6,767 bases of DNA. Origin: Oxalobacteraceae bacterium UBA6018 (GTDB lineage: Bacteria > Pseudomonadota > Gammaproteobacteria > Burkholderiales > Burkholderiaceae_D). Under the pieces are notes generated by a model, which worked only from the letters and a program-made list of their open reading frames with translations, had not been told where the DNA came from and ran no database searches. The stretch lies in assembly GCA_002428015.1 (NCBI GenBank), contig DIZW01000016.1:1-6767 (forward strand), read 5' to 3'. This document shows positions 6,568 to 6,767 of the stretch, one piece after another (positions within the stretch are counted from its first letter, which is position 1; every line of letters begins with the position of its first letter). The position numbers and the translations under genes are program-made.

Positions 6568-6572
6568 AGGAG
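6568..6572 (+). promoter_or_regulatory. Ribosome binding site of tuf
   Basis: AGGAG, 6 nt (TCTAAA) before the ATG at 6579, is a strong Shine-Dalgarno site in an A-rich, unstructured context. That fits one of the most heavily translated genes in the cell. Confidence 0.9.
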
Positions 6573-6578
6573 TCTAAA

Positions 6579-6767
6579 ATGGCAAAAGGCAAATTCGAAC
6601 GGACCAAGCCGCACGTCAACGTCGGCACGATTGGTCACGTTGACCACGGCAAAACGACCCTGACCGCTGCAATCGCGACCGTGCTGTCGAAGAAGTTCGG
6701 CGGCGAAGCCAAGGCCTACGACCAGATCGACGCGGCGCCGGAAGAGAAAGCGCGCGGCATCACCATC
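6579..6767 (+). CDS. tuf: Elongation factor Tu, N-terminal fragment (3'-truncated by window)
   Basis: The 63 codons present begin MAKGKFERTKPHVNVGTIGH and match the start of EF-Tu, the GTPase that carries aminoacyl-tRNA to the ribosomal A site. The P-loop (G1) GHVDHGKT is at residues 19-26. The start of switch I/G2 (RGITI, 59-63) holds the conserved Thr62 that binds magnesium. The full protein is about 396 aa, so some 84% lies beyond the window. Spelling of the N-terminus (VLSKKFGGEAKAYDQIDAAP) is betaproteobacterial, most like Oxalobacteraceae. The gene follows three tRNAs with no evident promoter of its own, so it is probably co-transcribed with them from 6116-6144. Many betaproteobacteria have two tuf copies; by context this is the tRNA-linked, tufB-like one, and secE-nusG would be expected downstream. 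Confidence 0.98.
   Translation, partial: MAKGKFERTKPHVNVGTIGHVDHGKTTLTAAIATVLSKKFGGEAKAYDQIDAAPEEKARGITI

Overview
The window looks like chromosomal sequence from a high-GC betaproteobacterium, most likely Oxalobacteraceae (Massilia/Janthinobacterium/Duganella group). The grounds are G or C at nearly every third codon position, an EF-Tu N-terminus of the Burkholderiales type, and a tRNA-Tyr / tRNA-Gly / tRNA-Thr / tuf cluster, an arrangement typical of Burkholderiales and related to the E. coli thrU-tyrU-glyT-thrT-tufB operon. The genus is inferred from recognition, not from a search.

Layout. (1) 1-1115 (+): the C-terminal part of a TPR-repeat protein, most likely the output half of a REC-TPR response regulator, cut by the window edge. 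Its first ~30 bases are almost pure G and may be a sequencing or assembly artefact. (2) 1137-2684 (+): a complete HDOD protein with a C-terminal GAF-like domain, 21 nt behind the first gene and probably in its operon. (3) 2650-5907 (-): a large membrane-bound cyclic-di-GMP enzyme (MASE1-CHASE-PAS-GGDEF-EAL, 1085 aa). It converges on the HDOD gene, and the two coding regions overlap by 35 bp. The overlap is an imperfect palindrome running from one stop codon to the other. (4) 5908-6158: a divergent intergenic region with a strong sigma70-like promoter (TTGACA, 17 bp, CATACT, GC-rich discriminator) for the tRNA cluster. (5) 6159-6502 (+): tRNA-Tyr(GTA), tRNA-Gly(TCC) and tRNA-Thr(GGT), each with an encoded CCA end. 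(6) 6579-6767 (+): the first 63 codons of tuf (EF-Tu), running off the window.

How it works together. The left two-thirds is a signalling block (TPR regulator, HDOD-GAF protein, c-di-GMP cyclase/phosphodiesterase). The right end is a conserved translation operon in which EF-Tu mRNA is probably co-transcribed with three tRNAs. A functional link between the two halves is not shown, only a shared divergent intergenic region. I find no mobile element, CRISPR array, toxin-antitoxin pair or clearly new system. The most notable non-annotated structure is the stop-to-stop hairpin at the convergent gene ends.
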